Shown in pieces: positions 47,760 to 57,682 of a stretch of DNA of 64,000 nucleotides. The notes beneath the pieces are model-generated. The model made no database searches. It saw only the letters and a program-made list of their open reading frames with translations, and had not been told where the DNA came from. The stretch is from Flavobacterium psychrotrophum (GTDB lineage Bacteria > Bacteroidota > Bacteroidia > Flavobacteriales > Flavobacteriaceae), in the NCBI RefSeq assembly GCF_003403075.1, contig NZ_CP031557.1, positions 620,001 through 684,000 of the forward strand. The letters run 5' to 3'. The position numbers and the translations under genes are program-made. Each line of letters begins with the position of its first letter. The first letter of the stretch is position 1.

Positions 47760-50174
47760 TTATTTATTTAATTTTATAATCTTATCGGTGTATGTTTTTC
47801 CTTCTGTTTCTATACTAAAAAAATACATTCCATCTTTAAGATTGCTAAGATCAAAAGTGTTTTTAGTATGTTCTTTTTTTTCCAGTACAAGTTGTCCTAA
47901 TTCATTATAAATTGAAATACTATATACACCAGGGATATTAATATTAATGACATCTGTAACAGGATTTGGATAAAATAAATGCTTATTGTTTAATGTTGGC
48001 TGTTCATCAAACAGTAACGTTTCGTTATAATAAATTACATTTCGTCCTACAAAATAAATTCCCGCCAGTATATCGCTTTTACCATCATTGTTAAGATCAT
48101 TAAATTGTAAATCCATAGACTCTGCAGAATCATAAATTGTATCAATAATGTTTTTAGTATATGAGTTACCATTATTTAAAAAATAGGCTAAAACCTCATG
48201 AGCTGGGTTTTCTGTAGCATATATTCCAACAAAATCTTTATCACCATCATTGTCAATGTCTTTAAAAACAATTGCCTGCATTCTTTGGGTTTGGTTGATT
48301 ACTTTTTTTACAGAAAAATTCAAGTTATTGTTTCTTAACCAGTAGATATTTGATGTGCCAGCCCAATAAGGTCCTCCGGAAACAATATCAAGCCATCCGT
48401 CATTATCAATATCTACTAATTCAATTAATCCCGCTACTGTTTCAGAATAAACATTATGTACATTAAAAACTCCTTGTCCATTATTTTCTAGCCACTGTAT
48501 TGTAGATGTTTCGCTACTACTCACTGCCATATCAATATCACCATCATTATCAATATCACCACAGGCAATTTTATTAGGCACATAGTATATCTCCTGAAAA
48601 TTAATTGTTGTAAGATTTTCAAACGTGAAATTACCTAAATTTTTAATAATGCCCATATGGTTAGCCCCAGACAAAATTAATACAATGTCTTTGTAGCCAT
48701 CAGCATTAAAATCAGCAACTTTAATATCAGTTGTATTTGTTGAAATAGATAAGCTGTGTTGAAGTGTAAAAGTACCATCGCCCACATTTTGATATATTTC
48801 AAGTCTAGAATTTTTAACGCCAATAATATCAATAAACCCATCGTTATTTAAATCTGCAACTTCAATTAGATAGTTGTAAAGTATATCATTATATGGAGAT
48901 ATAAGTAGAGGGGATGAAAAAACGCCATTACCCTGATTTTTATTCCAGTATATAGATTTTGAGCCTGTTACAATATCATTTAATCCATCGTTATCAATAT
49001 CTATGATCCTATTGTTAATAATTGCCCCGAAGTACATATTAAAAAGTATTTCGTTAAATGTACCATCCTCATTATGCTCAAAATATGATGCTTTTCGTTT
49101 TCCGTAGGAGCTGCTCGAGAAGGATGTAGCAATTATTTCTTTGGAGCCATCATCATTCAAATCTTCGATAATGAAGGAATTTACTAAACTAACATTATCA
49201 GTAATTTGCCTATAAACTTCAAAACCTGTATCAGCGTGCTTATACCATCCAATCTTACTATATGATGCTATGATTAAATCTTTTTGAGTATCTCCATCAA
49301 TGTCATTTATTGCGATTGTTTCTACATCAAAAGGAGTTGTAAGTAATGTTTCAGATTGCTCAAAATATTCTCCACCGACATTTGTATGAACAGAAACACT
49401 ATTATAAGATGCTGTAAGTAATTCATAATAGCCATCATTATTAATATCATAAAATTCTAATGCTGAGGAACCCCTTGTATATGCGATTTGGGTTCCATCA
49501 TCAAATTCATTTCCTTCGTGGCGATATAATATAATTTCATTTCCCCGTCTGATGCCAAATAGGTCTTTATCGCCATCATTATCGATATCAAAAAGTTTAA
49601 AATTTTCAATGTAAGAATTGGATGCAATAGTCTGGCCAACTATAAAAGTATTATTAGCACTGTTTAAATATGTTACAATAGATATCCCATTTGAAGCAAT
49701 AAGATCTATTGCTCCATCATTATTAATGTCTAGACTAATAATTGAATAAGCAAGAGGAAGAGTTGCAATTAGAATTTCTTCGGAAAATTCAAAATTACCC
49801 AAATTTTTGTACAATAATATTTTACCTGTTATCTGGCTGGAAACAACTATGTCTTCAAGGCCATCAGCGTTCATATCTGTTGCAAGTATTTTTTTTGGAT
49901 ATGCTATATTATCTACAACAACATGGGCCTGATCATATTTAATATTTCCATTTACATTTTTATAAAATACGAGCGAACTATTATCTGCACCTGATACTAA
50001 GATTACCTCAAGAAGCCCATCATTATTTAAATCGGCAGTAGTTAAAGCAGATTCTTGTGAAGGAAAATATGTTTTGCTGTCAGAGAATAAATGCTGATCC
50101 CCAAAATTTACTTGTGAATAAGCTAATTGGTTAAACAGCACAAATAATAGAAGAAGTAAATAATTTTTATTCAT
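47760..50174 (-). CDS. Secreted FG-GAP/VCBS-repeat protein with T9SS sorting domain
   Basis: 804 residues with a signal peptide (1-20). Many copies of the integrin-like repeat follow, each with a calcium-loop core such as DLNNDGLLEVILVSG, DINNDGAIDLIAS, DIDNDGDKDLFGI, DINNDGYYELLTAS, DIDNDGDIDMAVSS and DLNNDGKSDILAG, folding as a beta-propeller. The end (from about 727) is a type A T9SS sorting domain, FYPNPVTDVININIPG to TDKIIKLNK. Secreted and likely surface-attached; ligand unknown. The mRNA leader holds CAAACCAATC just before the start, complementary (one G.U) to the candidate small RNA at 26085. Confidence 0.92.
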   Translation of the reverse strand: MNKNYLLLLLFVLFNQLAYSQVNFGDQHLFSDSKTYFPSQESALTTADLNNDGLLEVILVSGADNSSLVFYKNVNGNIKYDQAHVVVDNIAYPKKILATDMNADGLEDIVVSSQITGKILLYKNLGNFEFSEEILIATLPLAYSIISLDINNDGAIDLIASNGISIVTYLNSANNTFIVGQTIASNSYIENFKLFDIDNDGDKDLFGIRRGNEIILYRHEGNEFDDGTQIAYTRGSSALEFYDINNDGYYELLTASYNSVSVHTNVGGEYFEQSETLLTTPFDVETIAINDIDGDTQKDLIIASYSKIGWYKHADTGFEVYRQITDNVSLVNSFIIEDLNDDGSKEIIATSFSSSSYGKRKASYFEHNEDGTFNEILFNMYFGAIINNRIIDIDNDGLNDIVTGSKSIYWNKNQGNGVFSSPLLISPYNDILYNYLIEVADLNNDGFIDIIGVKNSRLEIYQNVGDGTFTLQHSLSISTNTTDIKVADFNADGYKDIVLILSGANHMGIIKNLGNFTFENLTTINFQEIYYVPNKIACGDIDNDGDIDMAVSSSETSTIQWLENNGQGVFNVHNVYSETVAGLIELVDIDNDGWLDIVSGGPYWAGTSNIYWLRNNNLNFSVKKVINQTQRMQAIVFKDIDNDGDKDFVGIYATENPAHEVLAYFLNNGNSYTKNIIDTIYDSAESMDLQFNDLNNDGKSDILAGIYFVGRNVIYYNETLLFDEQPTLNNKHLFYPNPVTDVININIPGVYSISIYNELGQLVLEKKEHTKNTFDLSNLKDGMYFFSIETEGKTYTDKIIKLNK

Positions 50175-50213
50175 TTTTATGATTGGTTTGCGACAAAAAT
50201 AAGCATATTAATT

Positions 50214-50242
50214 AAAAAGCCATCTGATAAAGATGGCTTTTT
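50214..50242 (-). terminator. Intrinsic terminator of clpB
   Basis: AAAAAGCCATCT (50214-50225) pairs with AGATGGCTTTTT (50231-50242), a 12-bp stem that ends in T-rich sequence on the minus strand. Confidence 0.78.
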
Positions 50243-50263
50243 AATTAATATGTGAGAATTTGA

Positions 50264-52873
50264 TTATTGCTTATTAACCAAATCCGTCTGGTTCCTGAAA
50301 ACAAGCTGTCCGTCAAAACTATCCAGTAAGATGATGCTATCAGTCGTAACCCTGCCGCTTAGTATTTCCTTACTCAGCTGGTTCATTACCTCTTTCTGAA
50401 TTACACGTTTTACAGGGCGTGCACCAAAATCCGGGTCAAAACCTTTTTTAGAAAGATAGGCAATGGCTTCGGGAGTGGCATCAAGCGTAATGTTTTGCTG
50501 TGCCAGCAGTTTAGTAACACTCTTAAGCTGTAACCCAACAATCTCACGAATGTTATCGGCACTAAGCGGCGTAAACATCACGATATCATCAATACGGTTA
50601 ATAAACTCCGGCCTAACGGTTTGCTTTAATAAGCCGAGAACTTCGGTTTTTGCAACTTCAATAGCGGTGTCTACATCACCTTTAAAGTTCTCCAGTTTTT
50701 CCTGGATAATGTGGCTGCCTATATTGCTCGTCATGATAATGATCGTGTTCTTAAAGTCGGCTACACGGCCTTTATTATCCGTAAGGCGGCCTTCGTCAAG
50801 CACCTGAAGCAGTATGTTGAATGTATCAGGGTGGGCTTTCTCTATTTCGTCGAGTAGTACAACGCTGTAGGGTTTACGGCGCACGGCTTCGGTAAGCTGT
50901 CCACCCTCATCATAACCTACATATCCCGGAGGCGCACCCACAAGGCGGCTCACACTATGACGTTCCTGGTACTCGCTCATGTCAATGCGCGTCATCGCAT
51001 TTTCATCATCAAACAGGTAAGAGGCAAGCGCTTTTGCAAGCTCTGTTTTACCCACACCCGTAGTGCCCAGAAACAGGAATGAACCTATTGGCTTCTTCTG
51101 GTCCTGAAGCCCTGCACGGCTACGGCGCACAGCATCGCTTACAGCCTCTATGGCTTCTTCCTGGCCTACCACACGTTTGTGCAGTTCGTCTTCCAGCTTA
51201 AGGAGTTTTTCGCGTTCACTTTGCAGCATTTTGGTAACCGGTATACCGGTCCATTTGGCTACAACTTCGGCAATGTCCTCATGGGTTACTTCTTCTTTAA
51301 TAAGAGTCTGGCCTTTTTGGGTTTCTTGAAGTTGTTTTTCAAGTACTACCAGTTGCTCTTCGGCATCTTTTATCTTACCGTAGCGCAGTTCTGCTACCTT
51401 ACCATAATTACCTTCGCGCTCTGCTTTTTCTGCTTCCAGCTTAAAGTTCTCGATGTCTGTTTTCGCGGCCTGAATGCCATCTACAACATCCTTTTCACTT
51501 TTCCAGCGGGCATATATTTCGTTACGTTCTTCTTTAATATTAGCCAGTTCCAGCCCTAACGATTTTAGCTTGCTTTCATCATTTTCACGCTTAATGGCTT
51601 CTATCTCAATTTCAAGCTGCATTATCTTACGGTCCAGTACATCCAGCTCTTCCGGTTTCGAGTTGATCTCCATGCGCAGTTTAGCCGCTGCTTCGTCCAT
51701 AAGGTCAATCGCCTTATCAGGAAGAAAACGGTTAGTAATGTACCTTTGGCTCAGCTCTACGGCTGCTATAATGGCATCGTCTTTAATACGCACCTGGTGG
51801 TGGGCTTCATATTTTTCTTTAATACCACGAAGTATGGATATGGCACTTTCGGTATCAGGCTCATCAACCATCACCTTTTGGAAACGCCTTTCAAGCGCCT
51901 TATCTTTCTCAAAATATTTCTGGTACTCATCAAGCGTGGTTGCACCTATAGCACGCAGCTCTCCACGGGCCAGGGCAGGCTTAAGGATGTTTGCAGCATC
52001 CATGGCGCCATCGCCACCGCCGGCACCCACAAGGGTATGTATCTCGTCTATAAATAGTACAATATCGCCTTCGGCAGCAGTAACTTCTTTCACTACCGAT
52101 TTTAAGCGTTCTTCAAACTCACCTTTATATTTTGCACCTGCTATCAGCGCCCCCATATCCAGCGAGAATACAATTTTGTTCTTAAGATTTTCCGGTACGT
52201 CTCCCTGAATGATGCGGTGCGCAAGCCCTTCGGCAATGGCGGTTTTACCCACGCCCGGTTCGCCTACAAGCATAGGGTTATTCTTGGTACGGCGGCTTAA
52301 GATTTGCAATACACGGCGAATTTCTTCGTCGCGGCCTATAACCGGGTCAAGCTTACCATCGTTAGCCAGCTGGTTAAGGTTTTTTGCGTATTTGTTAAGT
52401 GAATTATACGTTTCTTCGGCACTTGCGCTGGTTACCCTTTCGCCTTTGCGCAGTTCGTCAATGGCGGCTTTAAGTGCTTTCTCTGTTACGCCTTGGTCTT
52501 TTAATATCTGGGCTACCTTACTGCGCGATGCAAAAATGGCAAGCAGCAAATGCTCAATGCTTACAAACTCATCATTCATTTTGCGGGCAATATTGCTTGC
52601 TTCATTCAGTGCGTTAGACGCATCGCGGGAAATGCCCATTTCGCCGCCCTGCACTTTAGGAAAGCTTTGTAGTGTGGCATCAAGCACCTGGTTAAACAGG
52701 GGCAGGTTAACATTTAGTTTTTTTAGCAGGAACGGGGTCACATTTTCATCCACCTCAAGTATGGCTTTTACAATGTGTTCGTTCTCTATCTGCTGGTGGC
52801 CATAGCTTTGGGCTATCTGCTGTGCCCGCTGTATGGCTTCTTGTGATTTTATAGTAAAATTGGCAAAGTTCAT
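50264..52873 (-). CDS. clpB: ATP-dependent disaggregase ClpB (Hsp104 family)
   Basis: 869 residues, the usual size. The Clp N-domain (about 1-145) is followed by NBD1 with Walker [16 protein letters not shown] and Walker [16 protein letters not shown], the long coiled-coil middle domain (about 395-525), NBD2 with Walker [15 protein letters not shown] and Walker [15 protein letters not shown], and the C-terminal small domain ([15 protein letters not shown]). It rescues aggregated proteins with DnaK after heat stress. It is divergent from the YtxJ-like gene and stands alone. Confidence 0.98.
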   Translation of the reverse strand: MNFANFTIKSQEAIQRAQQIAQSYGHQQIENEHIVKAILEVDENVTPFLLKKLNVNLPLFNQVLDATLQSFPKVQGGEMGISRDASNALNEASNIARKMNDEFVSIEHLLLAIFASRSKVAQILKDQGVTEKALKAAIDELRKGERVTSASAEETYNSLNKYAKNLNQLANDGKLDPVIGRDEEIRRVLQILSRRTKNNPMLVGEPGVGKTAIAEGLAHRIIQGDVPENLKNKIVFSLDMGALIAGAKYKGEFEERLKSVVKEVTAAEGDIVLFIDEIHTLVGAGGGDGAMDAANILKPALARGELRAIGATTLDEYQKYFEKDKALERRFQKVMVDEPDTESAISILRGIKEKYEAHHQVRIKDDAIIAAVELSQRYITNRFLPDKAIDLMDEAAAKLRMEINSKPEELDVLDRKIMQLEIEIEAIKRENDESKLKSLGLELANIKEERNEIYARWKSEKDVVDGIQAAKTDIENFKLEAEKAEREGNYGKVAELRYGKIKDAEEQLVVLEKQLQETQKGQTLIKEEVTHEDIAEVVAKWTGIPVTKMLQSEREKLLKLEDELHKRVVGQEEAIEAVSDAVRRSRAGLQDQKKPIGSFLFLGTTGVGKTELAKALASYLFDDENAMTRIDMSEYQERHSVSRLVGAPPGYVGYDEGGQLTEAVRRKPYSVVLLDEIEKAHPDTFNILLQVLDEGRLTDNKGRVADFKNTIIIMTSNIGSHIIQEKLENFKGDVDTAIEVAKTEVLGLLKQTVRPEFINRIDDIVMFTPLSADNIREIVGLQLKSVTKLLAQQNITLDATPEAIAYLSKKGFDPDFGARPVKRVIQKEVMNQLSKEILSGRVTTDSIILLDSFDGQLVFRNQTDLVNKQ

Positions 52874-53002
52874 ATCGTAAATTGATTAAATTTGATATGT
52901 AGTATTCAACAAATATTCCAATACGTAAAATCTGACGAAATGACCGCTAAAGATGAGAATAATACATCTGATGCAGACAAATTGTCTCAAAATATCAAAA
53001 AT

Positions 53003-53395
53003 ATGGGCTTTTTAGATAAGATGTTCGGTAATTCTGACAGTAAAGATACAACAGATAATGGTGTTAACTGGACAGCATTAACACAACTACAACAGTTGGA
53101 TACCCTTGTTGAGGAATCTGCACAAACTCCGATTATCATTTTTAAGCACAGCACCCGTTGCCCGGTAAGCCGTATGGCCTTAAAAAGTTTTGAAAATGAG
53201 TATGGCATAGAAGAGGGGAGTGCTAAACCGTACTTTCTTGACCTGATAGCCCACCGTGACGTGAGTAATGAAATAGCCAGCCGCTTTAATGTGGTACACC
53301 AAAGTCCGCAGGTGCTGGTTATTAAAAACGGGCAATCTGTTTATGATGAATCGCACGATGGTATTGATGCGGGAGTTGTAAAGGGGAAGGTGTAG
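53003..53395 (+). CDS. ytxJ: YtxJ-like monothiol protein (bacillithiol-system redox protein family)
   Basis: 130 residues from the ATG at 53003 (MGFLDKMFG), the start seen in relatives; an earlier in-frame ATG at 52940 would add 21 polar residues. The thioredoxin-like fold has TPIIIFKHSTRCPVSRMALKSFE, a single active Cys in the CPVS motif, and the cis-proline segment VHQSPQVLVIKNG. The family is thought to act as a bacilliredoxin-type partner for bacillithiol-capped proteins; this is family knowledge, not visible here. Confidence 0.85.
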   Translation: MGFLDKMFGNSDSKDTTDNGVNWTALTQLQQLDTLVEESAQTPIIIFKHSTRCPVSRMALKSFENEYGIEEGSAKPYFLDLIAHRDVSNEIASRFNVVHQSPQVLVIKNGQSVYDESHDGIDAGVVKGKV

Positions 53396-53397
53396 TG

Positions 53398-53487
53398 TTA
53401 CTCTTTTAACTCAACTTTTTCTATTTCAGTTTTTACAAGCTTCCATTTGCCATTTTCGTCTTTAATATTTATCAATAATAAAGTTAG
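53398..53487 (-). pseudogene. Possible remnant of a lost gene (C-terminal fragment)
   Basis: A minus-strand frame with no start codon encodes about 29 residues ending INIKDENGKWKLVKTEIEKVELKE, then TAA. Composition and pattern look like the end of a real protein (DENGKWKLVKTE), and the frame is cut off by a stop upstream. It lies directly behind the YtxJ-like gene in the 208-nt gap before the endonuclease. It may equally be chance. Confidence 0.3.
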
Positions 53488-53560
53488 TTACCTCTGTACT
53501 AATTCTTTCTATTAGTATGATATAAAGTGTAATAGCCGGTTAATATACGGGTATAAAAAA

Positions 53561-53579
53561 ACCTCCGCAAAACGGAGGT
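53561..53579 (-). terminator. Intrinsic terminator of the endonuclease I gene
   Basis: ACCTCCG pairs with CGGAGGT (7 bp), with seven T residues after it on the minus strand, 26 nt past the stop codon. Confidence 0.8.
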
Positions 53580-53604
53580 CTTAATGAATATATATTTTCA
53601 GGAT

Positions 53605-54717
53605 TTAGTTTACTACAATTTTCTTAGTAGTAGCCTGGTTGCCCGATGTCATTTTTATAAAGTAAAAGCCGGTAGGTAGTTGTGCTACTGTATAAACATT
53701 AGCATTGCCCTGCGGTTTGCTTATTTGCTGTACCAGTTGACCGTTAATGCTTATAACCTGTATGTTATCCAGTGGAGTTTCACTGTAGATGTTTACAAGA
53801 TGGTCAGTAACCGGGTTAGGGTAAACAGAAAGGGTAGTAGTAAAATTATCTTCTACGGCTGCTACCGTACCCCAAACTGCTGCTACATATTCCGGGTGAT
53901 CAATGTATGGGTTACGATTGCGCTGACGCCCGTATATGGCATTGTTACGGTCTATTTCTCTCTGGCTTACAGGATCCTGTGCGCTCCAGGTAAGCAGTAT
54001 GTTTAAGAAAGTAGGCGAGAAGGCATGGTTCTCGGTACCGTCAAACATGGCTTTAGATTGTGTAGACGATACATTTACTGCATTGTAAAAGCCTGCAAGC
54101 TGGCCTTCATATCGGGTTGCGAAATAAAAGAACATACGTGCTACATCGCCTTTAAACTCATCTATTGGTTCAAATACGATACCTCCATAACCTGCAGAAT
54201 AGCCTGAGTTACGGTTTCCGCCTTTTTTAGATCCGTTAGTTGTAGTAAGTGTTGCAGAGGCTACCACCCCAAAAGGGTAGTTACCGCGCTGGCCGTTTAC
54301 ATATTTATCTGTAGGCAGGATATAGTGTGCATCTGCATACATTGGTAATGCTGAGGCAAAATATGACTGTGGTATAATGTGCTCACGGTTATATTTCTGG
54401 CCTTCCTGTGTACCACCACTACCATCATCCTGCTGTCCGCCGCCGTAAAAATATTCGTAAGCATCAGGGCCTTCCGGTTTCTCTGAATAAATATCTAACA
54501 GCGAATTGTCGTTTTCATAATACTTATCCCTGTCAGAAAGTTCAAAAGTGGCATAAAGGCCTGAATAACCGCGGTCTGTATGGCCATCTATAATATTATG
54601 CAGCTGCGTTTTAAGCGTGTAGCCCGTTCCGGTAGCGCTGTTGTAATATCCTGACGGAATTTGTGCAAGCGCACCAAGTGTGGCAAGCGCAGAAAAAAGA
54701 GTAAAGATTTTTTTCAT
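53605..54717 (-). CDS. Secreted endonuclease I (EndA/NucM family) with T9SS sorting domain
   Basis: 370 residues from the ATG at 54717. Signal peptide 1-18 (TLGALA-Q). The nuclease domain (about 20-285) shows the beta-beta-alpha-metal motif in YNREHIIPQSYFA with the general-base His, DAHYILPTDKYVNGQRGNYPFG, and GDVARMFFYFATRYE. A type A sorting domain closes the protein (about 295-370, VYPNPVTDHLVNIYS). The enzyme should be released by the type IX system and degrade extracellular DNA and RNA for nutrients. Confidence 0.93.
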   Translation of the reverse strand: MKKIFTLFSALATLGALAQIPSGYYNSATGTGYTLKTQLHNIIDGHTDRGYSGLYATFELSDRDKYYENDNSLLDIYSEKPEGPDAYEYFYGGGQQDDGSGGTQEGQKYNREHIIPQSYFASALPMYADAHYILPTDKYVNGQRGNYPFGVVASATLTTTNGSKKGGNRNSGYSAGYGGIVFEPIDEFKGDVARMFFYFATRYEGQLAGFYNAVNVSSTQSKAMFDGTENHAFSPTFLNILLTWSAQDPVSQREIDRNNAIYGRQRNRNPYIDHPEYVAAVWGTVAAVEDNFTTTLSVYPNPVTDHLVNIYSETPLDNIQVISINGQLVQQISKPQGNANVYTVAQLPTGFYFIKMTSGNQATTKKIVVN

Positions 54718-54792
54718 TCTAAAAAAATTAGCGCACAAAGATAAGTACTTTACCCTTGTGCGCTACATATTTAACATCAATATGATGCAATG

Positions 54793-56010
54793 TTATTTTT
54801 TTCGTTCCATAAGCGCCATATAAAAGCCGTCAAAACCACTCTCTGAGGCTAAAACCTTTTGGTCTTTTATAAACGTAAATTCTTTACCTATCTCGGTTTC
54901 ATCAAGAAAACGCTTTACCTGTTCCTGGTTTTCGCTAGGTAATACACTACAGGTAGCATATACCAGTTTACCGCCCGGTTTTACTATTTTACTATAGTTT
55001 TCAAGTACTTCTGCCTGCGTTTTTTTAATATTGTCTATAAACTCAGGTTGCAGTTTCCACTTACTGTCAGGGTTACGCTTAAGTACGCCCAGTCCGCTGC
55101 ATGGCGCATCTATAAGTACACGGTCTGCCTTTTCGTGCAGTTTTTTAATAACCTTAGTACTGTCTATAATACGGTATTCAATATTAAAGGCACTATCGCG
55201 CTTGGCACGTATCTTTAGCTGCTTTAGCTTGCTTTCATACAAATCCATCGCTATAAGCTGGCCTTTGTTTTGCATAAGGGCAGCCATGTGCAGGGTTTTA
55301 CCACCGGCACCGGCACAGGTATCTACTACGCGCATACCCGGCTCCACTTCAAGAAAGCGGGCCACAAGTTGGGACGATGCATCCTGAACCTCAAAAAGGC
55401 CTTCTTTAAACATATCAGTAAGGAATACGTTTGCACGCTCCTTAAGTACAAGCGCATCCGGATACTCAGGTAGGATAATGGTTTCAATGTTAGCATCCAT
55501 CAACAGGGCACGCAGTTTTTCGCGTGTGGTCTTAAGGGTGTTAACACGTAGTATTACTTTAGCCTGCTCGTTTTGTGCGGCAAGCTCTTTGCTCCATTTT
55601 TCTTCGCCAAGCTCTTTTACACCAAGCTCATCCATCCAGTCTGGAATGGCCTCTCGGTATTTACGAATTTTACTCAATTCGTCAAAACGCCCCTTAATGC
55701 GGCGTATCGGGGTTTCTTCAAAATACTTCCAGTCCGGTAACTGAATGCCACGTAATACTGCCCATACGGCAAAAATGCGCCACAGGTTATCGCGGTCATA
55801 AGGTTCTTTAACTTCGGCTATTTCTACATAAAGGCGTTTCCAACGCACAATTTCGTAAATTGTTTCGGCTACAAACTTGCGGTCTGCACTGCCCCAGCGC
55901 TTGTCTTTTTTAAGCGCGCGCGCCACTACCTTATCGGCATATTCTCCATCATTAAAAATAAAGCCCAGTGAATCGATCACTGTAAAGCATAAATTTCTGT
56001 GTAATCTCAT
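54793..56010 (-). CDS. RsmB/NOP2/Sun-family RNA (cytosine-5) methyltransferase
   Basis: 405 residues from the ATG at 56010; a perfect -7 box at 56028-56035 (TACCTTTG) just upstream rules out the longer frame. The N-terminal NusB-like helical domain (about 1-150, SADRKFVAETIYEIVRWKRL) is followed by a Rossmann methyltransferase domain with VVDTCAGAGGKTLHMA for SAM binding and the two catalytic cysteines in IDAPCSGLGVLKRNPD and VYATCSVLPSENQ. It methylates a cytosine in rRNA or tRNA. The C-terminus ends in MERKK without a PUA domain. Confidence 0.94.
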   Translation of the reverse strand: MRLHRNLCFTVIDSLGFIFNDGEYADKVVARALKKDKRWGSADRKFVAETIYEIVRWKRLYVEIAEVKEPYDRDNLWRIFAVWAVLRGIQLPDWKYFEETPIRRIKGRFDELSKIRKYREAIPDWMDELGVKELGEEKWSKELAAQNEQAKVILRVNTLKTTREKLRALLMDANIETIILPEYPDALVLKERANVFLTDMFKEGLFEVQDASSQLVARFLEVEPGMRVVDTCAGAGGKTLHMAALMQNKGQLIAMDLYESKLKQLKIRAKRDSAFNIEYRIIDSTKVIKKLHEKADRVLIDAPCSGLGVLKRNPDSKWKLQPEFIDNIKKTQAEVLENYSKIVKPGGKLVYATCSVLPSENQEQVKRFLDETEIGKEFTFIKDQKVLASESGFDGFYMALMERKK

Positions 56011-56027
56011 TTCAAAAATTTGAACTG

Positions 56028-56035
56028 CAAAGGTA
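56028..56035 (-). promoter_or_regulatory. -7 promoter box of the RsmB-family methyltransferase
   Basis: TACCTTTG on the minus strand, an exact TAnnTTTG, 17 nt before the chosen ATG. Confidence 0.55.
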
Positions 56036-56089
56036 TTATTTTTTAGCAGAATTGCGTTTATATTTACATACCACCTGACATTGTGTTTT

Positions 56090-56683
56090 ATGAAAATTTT
56101 TTCGCTGTTATTTATAAGTTTATTTTCAATACTGGTACATGGACAAGATTGTACATACAGCAAAATTTCTAAGCAGTACAACTTTAAAGTTCATATAAAA
56201 TCTGTTCCCCAAAAAGGTGATGCTGATTCTGTATTTGTATCTGTAAGAATTTTTAATAAGGGAGAAATGTTATTACAAAAAATAGAATTTAGCAGCAATC
56301 TTTTTCTTTTGCCATTGACTGATTGTAACGACTACAGGTCATATACCACAGGTGTAAATAAGAATCGTAAAGTTTTAGATTGGGATTATGGCGACATCAT
56401 TACAGCCGATTTTAATTTTGATGGGCTTGAAGATATTGCTGTTAAAAGGGAACAGGGTGGCAATAGCGGGCCAAAGTATTATTTCTATGTTAATACTAAA
56501 GATGGTGTTTTTAAGCGGGATAAGTTTTTAAGTGGTATTGGCTATTTTCCTGCTGAATTTGTAGCCATACAAAAGAAGCTCATATTTAGAATACGGGCTA
56601 ATTCTAATGAAACAGAGATAATTACCAGCCAGTATAATGCTGCTTTACAAAAATGGAAAGTGCTTAACAAGGTTGTCAAGTAA
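56090..56683 (+). CDS. Exported protein of unknown function, XAC2610-like
   Basis: 197 residues from the ATG at 56090 (MKIFSLLFISLFSILVHGQ as signal peptide). The body contains DITADFNFDGLEDIAVKREQGGNSG-type sequence (in part: ADFNFDGLEDIAVKREQGG), a single calcium-loop-like FG-GAP motif, and ends in short beta strands. This motif is found in the small XAC2610 group. It converges with the bestrophin gene 15 nt away. Confidence 0.72.
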   Translation: MKIFSLLFISLFSILVHGQDCTYSKISKQYNFKVHIKSVPQKGDADSVFVSVRIFNKGEMLLQKIEFSSNLFLLPLTDCNDYRSYTTGVNKNRKVLDWDYGDIITADFNFDGLEDIAVKREQGGNSGPKYYFYVNTKDGVFKRDKFLSGIGYFPAEFVAIQKKLIFRIRANSNETEIITSQYNAALQKWKVLNKVVK

Positions 56684-56698
56684 TTTGCTTTCAAAGTT

Positions 56699-57595
56699 TT
56701 ACAAACTATAAAAACTATCCCTTTCTAATGGCTTAGGTACGCACTTTTCGCCCAGCATCTGGCGGATGTTAATTTCGATATTGCGTGCTATGGTAGTCAT
56801 ATTTGTATCGCTGGGACGATTGCGAAACGGATCCTGCATATGGTAGGCCGTTTTTTCGAGCAGAAAAAATACCATAGATACCACTAACAGCAGCGGTATC
56901 TCATATACCAGCTTTACATTGTTTAACCCTATAGAAAGTATAACCACAAACAGGTAAATGGTAAAATGCAGGTACAGGCGATAGGTAGTAGGGAAGACTG
57001 TGTTGTTAATGCGCTCTGCCATACCCATGTTATCTGAAAAGCGGATAAAGATGTTGTTAAACTGCACATGTGTAAAATCTGATATTTCGCCCTGTTTGTG
57101 CAATTCGCTTATCTGCTTTACATTTTGCTGGAGTATGCCCAATACTTTATTTGTATGGATATCCAGTTGGGCAATATCCTCAGGGCTAAGCAAATTTTCG
57201 CAATCTTCAAGTGGTGCAAGGCCACGCAATGAACGCCCTAACACATAGTTCCATGCTATCTGGCGGTAGGCCATGGTTTTTATTTGAGGCTTTAGTGCCG
57301 GGTTATGTAAAAAGGCCTGCATTTGCAGCACATAACTGCGTGAGTCGTTTACAATGGCACCCCATATCTTGCGGGCTTCCCACCAGCGGTCGTAGCTTTG
57401 GCTCATTTTAAAGGAAAGCAGCACCGATATTGCTGTTCCTAAAAAGGTAGCTATGGTAAGTGGCATTTCGGGCAGATAAGGATCAAGCGACTCTGTAGTG
57501 TAGTGGATAATAAAACCCAGTACACATACAAACAGCATTTCATATTTTATCTTACCAAAGACGTAAGCAAAAGGTGGGACTTTATCTACCAGCAT
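56699..57595 (-). CDS. Bestrophin-family (UPF0187) chloride-channel-like membrane protein
   Basis: 298 residues. The family core is visible: SVLLSFKMSQSYDRWWEARKIWGAIVNDSR with the conserved RWWEARKIWG, LGRSLRGLAPLE, and NTVFPTTYRLYLHFTIYLF in membrane helices. Four transmembrane helices are expected, forming a pentameric anion channel as shown for bacterial bestrophins. The final segment NRPSDTNMTTIARNIEINIRQML is the conserved tail. Confidence 0.9.
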   Translation of the reverse strand: MLVDKVPPFAYVFGKIKYEMLFVCVLGFIIHYTTESLDPYLPEMPLTIATFLGTAISVLLSFKMSQSYDRWWEARKIWGAIVNDSRSYVLQMQAFLHNPALKPQIKTMAYRQIAWNYVLGRSLRGLAPLEDCENLLSPEDIAQLDIHTNKVLGILQQNVKQISELHKQGEISDFTHVQFNNIFIRFSDNMGMAERINNTVFPTTYRLYLHFTIYLFVVILSIGLNNVKLVYEIPLLLVVSMVFFLLEKTAYHMQDPFRNRPSDTNMTTIARNIEINIRQMLGEKCVPKPLERDSFYSL

Positions 57596-57682
57596 ATAGC
57601 GTGTTTAATTTCTTATAAAGTTACACAACTGGTTATTTGATTTTACAGACGGGAGAAATTTTTACAATAAATTTCACACAGG

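Noticed and set aside
51474..52208. 244-residue plus-strand open frame rich in Ser
   Set aside because: It lies antisense to clpB, in a frame forced by the codon use of the real gene; no domain is visible.
54793..56181. 462-residue version of the RsmB-family protein
   Set aside because: The first 57 residues lie upstream of a perfect -7 box and overlap the divergent gene; the ATG at 56010 is better.
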